From contig JBBSJV010000080.1 of assembly GCA_038256935.1 (NCBI GenBank), positions 1 through 6,287 of the forward strand: DNA of 6,287 bases, written 5' to 3'. This stretch comes from JBBSJV01 sp038256935. GTDB lineage: Bacteria > Patescibacteriota > JACMRA01. Positions 3,712 to 6,287 of the stretch are shown here, piece after piece. Numbering within the stretch: the stretch's first letter is position 1; every line of letters begins with the position of its first letter. The notes under the pieces are model-generated. The model searched no databases and was not told the DNA's origin. It saw only the letters and a list, made by a program, of their open reading frames with translations. Position numbers and translations under genes: made by a program.

Positions 3712-6287
3712 GCTAGTGAACCAGATTGTAGCAATCGAACAGTTGGAACAACTCCTACTTTCAATGCGTTTCCTATCCAAACCAATTTTCCAAACCCTAC
3801 TTTTGTAGGTGGAACTTGTCAGGACATGCCAACTCTTAGTTTCTTTGCTGATCCAACAGCTAATAGAGCTCAGACTTTACAAGCCAATCAAAGTACAAGC
3901 GTGCAGCTGTATTATAATAACAGCGCCGCCCCTGGAAGTAATCCGATAACTAACCCAAATGCATCAGTTGCTGTCACCAAAGCTGAAAATACATATAATA
4001 TTAAAGCCACTCTTACTGGTAACAACGCTGCCACTTTGCAAACTGTAAACGGTGCAAATGCAGTAAACGATGGAGATCTTAGGATTACTGTTGACCCTGG
4101 TTATAGACTAGAATTTATCCAACAAGCTAACTGGTACCCACAAGCAATCATTAGAAAAGAAATCGCTGATGGTATCCCTTTTTGGGTTGATCCAGCTTTG
4201 CCAACTGTGCAGCAACCATTAAATCCTGTTAACGGTAGCGCTCCAAATGAGACTATCCCAGCTTCAAGTTTATTTACAAGTTTCCAAGGTCTTCCTGGTT
4301 TTAGTGCAGGTAATGGATACAATCTTAGTTACCAAGATACCCCGATTTTATTATCCGATAATCTTCCCTCTGATCTGAGTCTTTTACCCACTGGAATTAC
4401 AGCCTCAACTCTATATCCAAACGCTCAAAGAGACGGGGATACTCCAAACACACTACCTGCAGGATTTTTGGATTACGGATATATTTTATTTACAGTTAGA
4501 GCAGTTAGAGATGAAAACGCAGGGCCAAGCTTACTTATTCAGAAAAATCTACAACAAGTTAATGGTGGCGCAGTTATCCCAGATGGTGAAGTTTTAACTA
4601 GAGGAGAAACTTATCAATACAGATTACAATTTAGAAACAATGGACAATCCAGAGCCACTGGAATCATAGTAACTGATCAATTACCCACTCAATTTTTGGA
4701 ATACGCAAATACTTGTAATGTACCAGCAGGATATACTTGTACAGTTTCAAATACAGGCCTTGTGACTATTAGATTAGATAGTCTAGCAAGTTTTGAGCCA
4801 AGTAGTGACTTTGTCACAGCAACCTTTAATGTAAGAGTTAGGGGCACCGCACCAAGTGGAGAGATCTTGAACCAAGGAGCTATTGATTCTGAGCAAACTG
4901 AACCAGTAACTTCTAATCAAACTCGCCACATCCTGCAAGACGTGCCAACAACATTATCGATTGTAAAATCAGCCAACCCTGTAAGTGGGTCCACAGTACA
5001 ATCTGGACAGACAATTGCTTACAATTTGAGAATTACAAACACTGGCCAAGCAGCTGCTAACAATTTAACAATTACTGATGTTTTGGATGACAAAATAACT
5101 TACACTCCTGATACTTGCAAATCAACGATTCCAGCCACAACTTGTTCTTACAATTTAGCTAATAGAACAATCACATGGAACTTAACTTCTCTTCCTGCAG
5201 GTCAAAGCGTCGATGTAGGTTTTGACGTGACTGTAAATAGTGGACTTACAAATGGTGCAATTATTTTAAACTCAGCAAGAGTTGTAGCAACAAATGCACC
5301 TGAAGTAATTTCCAATGAAACTCAACATACAGTGCAAGTTTTAACCCCAGCTAATCTCGAGATCATTAAAACTATTGAAGATAACTTACAAACAGTTCAA
5401 GTTGGTCAAAGCTACACTTACACCCTCCAATTTAGAAATACAGGACAGACTCCTGCTACTCAAGTAGTCATCCGAGACACGCTAGATGTTGATGCAACCT
5501 ATCTAGTGGATACTTGTACTGTAACTGGGCTTCCAGCTGGTAGCACTTGTTCTCATACAAATGGAATCATTACTTGGTCTGGATTTGATCTACCTGCTAA
5601 TATGACAGAGTATCTAAGTGTTTCTTATAGAGTTACAATCAATGACAGCGCAACAGGTACTATCTACAACATCGCTAGAATTACTTCTCCACAAGACCCT
5701 GACGGCGCTGAAGATGATGTCACTGTAAATGTCGATCAAACAAGAGCTCTACTTCAAATCAACAAAACAATAGTTGGAGACCCTGCAAGCGTTGGCCCAA
5801 ATGAAGTTGTAACTTATAGACTGCAATTTAGAAATATTGGAAATCGCCCTGCAACTCAAACTGTAATTAGAGACACTTTAGATCCAGATGTTACTTATTT
5901 AAATGAGACTTGTAGTTTACCAGCTCAAATCAGTGGAGCAACTTGTAGCCATAGCGGTGGAACAATTACTTGGAATCTTGGCACATTACCTGCCAACATG
6001 ACCCAGTTTTATGAAGTCACATACCAAGTCAGGATCAACAACAATGCTGCTGGAAATATTGATAATGTAGCTGTTATTACTTCTGTAGATGATCCAACTG
6101 GTGATCAGGACGAAGAAACTGTACCCGTTCTAATCCAAAACGTAAATCTTCAAATCGACAAACAAGTAGTAGGGTCAAATCAAGTAACACAAGGTCAAAC
6201 TGTAACTTACAATCTAAGAGTTAGAAACGTAGGCACAGCTGTAGCAAACAATGTAACTATCAATGACTTCTTAGATGCTGATACTAC
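3562..6287 (+). CDS. Large exported DUF11-repeat surface protein, 3' end outside window
   Basis: 908 codons plus two bases are visible with no stop. The ATG at 3562 is the only start between the in-frame TAA at 3538 and a normal signal peptide. Order: signal peptide or anchor (about 1-50), unrecognised region (about 51-323), then DUF11-type beta-sandwich repeats of about 132-139 residues at 324-462, 463-596, 597-728, 729-860, and a fifth from 861. Each repeat opens with a hydrophobic-Lys strand (QK, VK, IK, NK, DK), then 'Y-L-(F/I/V)-R/T-N-G' and an 'I-x-D' strand. The four complete ones close on an Asn strand (LNQGA, LNSAR, YNIAR, DNVAV). DUF11 repeats are found in long bacterial and archaeal cell-wall or extracellular proteins, often adhesins or S-layer-associated. 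Each complete repeat has a Cys pair (385/393, 519/528, 652/663, 784/795) and a Lys-Asp-Asn triad. Any C-terminal anchor is beyond the window. It is visibly less AT-rich than the minus-strand genes, perhaps from its Thr/Asn/Gln/Ala-rich composition. Role inferred: rigid surface stalk or adhesin. Confidence 0.92.
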   Translation, partial: MRPKNLSQLFKNKTSNLLAWVFIFTSIISGVASFGMYSLNTSQPVTIAEAASEPDCSNRTVGTTPTFNAFPIQTNFPNPTFVGGTCQDMPTLSFFADPTANRAQTLQANQSTSVQLYYNNSAAPGSNPITNPNASVAVTKAENTYNIKATLTGNNAATLQTVNGANAVNDGDLRITVDPGYRLEFIQQANWYPQAIIRKEIADGIPFWVDPALPTVQQPLNPVNGSAPNETIPASSLFTSFQGLPGFSAGNGYNLSYQDTPILLSDNLPSDLSLLPTGITASTLYPNAQRDGDTPNTLPAGFLDYGYILFTVRAVRDENAGPSLLIQKNLQQVNGGAVIPDGEVLTRGETYQYRLQFRNNGQSRATGIIVTDQLPTQFLEYANTCNVPAGYTCTVSNTGLVTIRLDSLASFEPSSDFVTATFNVRVRGTAPSGEILNQGAIDSEQTEPVTSNQTRHILQDVPTTLSIVKSANPVSGSTVQSGQTIAYNLRITNTGQAAANNLTITDVLDDKITYTPDTCKSTIPATTCSYNLANRTITWNLTSLPAGQSVDVGFDVTVNSGLTNGAIILNSARVVATNAPEVISNETQHTVQVLTPANLEIIKTIEDNLQTVQVGQSYTYTLQFRNTGQTPATQVVIRDTLDVDATYLVDTCTVTGLPAGSTCSHTNGIITWSGFDLPANMTEYLSVSYRVTINDSATGTIYNIARITSPQDPDGAEDDVTVNVDQTRALLQINKTIVGDPASVGPNEVVTYRLQFRNIGNRPATQTVIRDTLDPDVTYLNETCSLPAQISGATCSHSGGTITWNLGTLPANMTQFYEVTYQVRINNNAAGNIDNVAVITSVDDPTGDQDEETVPVLIQNVNLQIDKQVVGSNQVTQGQTVTYNLRVRNVGTAVANNVTINDFLDADT
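3712..4530 (+). other. Unrecognised N-terminal region of the surface protein
   Basis: Residues about 51-323 precede the first DUF11 repeat and match no family that I recognise. The region is rich in Asn, Pro, Thr and Gln, with many predicted short strands (YRLEFIQQ, YILFTVRAV) and only two cysteines (56 and 86), which could pair. It contains 'DPGYRLEFIQQANWYP' (178-193) and an acidic 'QRDGDTPNTLPAGFLDYG' segment (289-306). As the tip-proximal part of an extended protein it is the best candidate for a binding head. This is inference from position only. Confidence 0.5.
4531..4947 (+). repeat. DUF11-type repeat 1
   Basis: Residues 324-462. It opens with LLIQK (Lys328), has YRLQFRNNG (353-361), VTD (Asp372), Cys385/Cys393 and ILN (Asn437). 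It is the most divergent copy: the ITW strand of repeats 2-4 is replaced by VTIRLD, and the Lys-to-Asp distance is 44 residues instead of 35-37. Confidence 0.8.
4948..5349 (+). repeat. DUF11-type repeat 2
   Basis: Residues 463-596. LSIVK (Lys469), YNLRITNTG, ITD (Asp506), Cys519/Cys528, ITWNLTSLPAGQ and ILN (Asn570). The strand after the opening Lys is of the NLR type shared with repeat 5, unlike the LQFRN type of repeats 1, 3 and 4. Confidence 0.85.
5350..5745 (+). repeat. DUF11-type repeat 3
   Basis: Residues 597-728. LEIIK (Lys603), YTLQFRNTG, VIRDTLD (Asp639), Cys652/Cys663, IITW, LPANMT and IYN (Asn703). It ends in an acidic linker DPDGAEDD (712-719). By hand alignment it is about half identical to repeat 4, with no gaps over 132 residues. 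Confidence 0.88.
5746..6141 (+). repeat. DUF11-type repeat 4
   Basis: Residues 729-860. LQINK (Lys735), YRLQFRNIG, VIRDTLD (Asp771), Cys784/Cys795, ITWNLGTLPANMT and IDN (Asn835). It ends in an acidic linker, DDPTGDQDEE, positioned like that of repeat 3. It is the closest copy to repeat 3. Confidence 0.88.
6142..6287 (+). repeat. DUF11-type repeat 5, cut by window end
   Basis: Residues 861-908. It has LQIDK (Lys867), YNLRVRNVG and IND (Asp902), then FLDADT at the window edge. It resembles repeat 2 in its NLR strand. The Cys pair and the closing Asn strand would lie beyond the window. Confidence 0.8.

Noticed and set aside
3582..3785. 67-codon open frame on the minus strand
   Set aside because: It lies fully inside the signal peptide and N-terminal coding part of the surface protein, has no family resemblance and is a shadow frame.
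4101..4322. 73-codon open frame on the minus strand
   Set aside because: It is antisense to the surface-protein gene, whose long open frame and repeat structure are unambiguous; nothing recognisable is encoded.
1..6287. CRISPR array, tRNA, rRNA or insertion sequence
   Set aside because: There are no short regularly spaced DNA repeats, no cloverleaf-like stretch, no transposase motif and no terminal inverted repeats. The only long-period repeats are the protein-level DUF11 units.
1..6287. Alternative genetic code (UGA as Gly, as in some candidate phyla)
   Set aside because: No internal in-frame TGA occurs in any gene, including the 908-codon frame, and Trp is encoded by TGG.

Overview
The window is AT-rich bacterial DNA using the standard code. 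No in-frame TGA occurs inside any gene, and one gene ends on TGA, so a code that reads UGA as Gly or Trp is unlikely. None of the four visible start codons has a convincing Shine-Dalgarno sequence. Low GC, SD-less starts, a divergent ABC-F ATPase, an isomerase-like NUDIX protein and a long exported DUF11-repeat protein together suggest a candidate-phyla (Patescibacteria, perhaps Saccharibacteria-like) genome. This is inference only; no phylogenetic marker gene is present.

Layout. (1) Positions 1-1397, plus strand: the 3' part of a twin-cassette ABC-F ATPase whose start lies before the window. (2) Positions 1382-3262, minus strand: three genes read in the order NUDIX-like protein, small membrane-anchored or secreted protein, soluble protein of unknown function. 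The last one overlaps the ABC-F gene tail to tail by 16 bp. (3) Positions 3263-3561: a divergent intergenic region with a perfect 8-bp dyad, candidate promoters, and a near-identical leader immediately before the start codons on both sides. (4) Position 3562 to the window end, plus strand: a large exported protein, 908 codons visible and still open. It has a signal peptide, an unrecognised N-terminal region of about 270 residues, and at least four and a partial fifth DUF11-type beta-sandwich repeat.

How the genes may relate. The shared leader of the NUDIX-like gene and the surface-protein gene suggests a common expression mode for the divergent pair. The NUDIX-like protein has the isopentenyl-diphosphate-isomerase-like fold signature, but every diagnostic Nudix-box residue I can align is replaced, so it is more likely a binding or sensor protein than a hydrolase. 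The surface protein has two very regular patterns: a Lys-Asp-Asn triad spaced as in intramolecular isopeptide domains, and a cysteine pair in each complete repeat. Both would make a stiff, chemically cross-linked stalk. A direct functional link between the minus-strand operon and the stalk is possible but not shown by the sequence.
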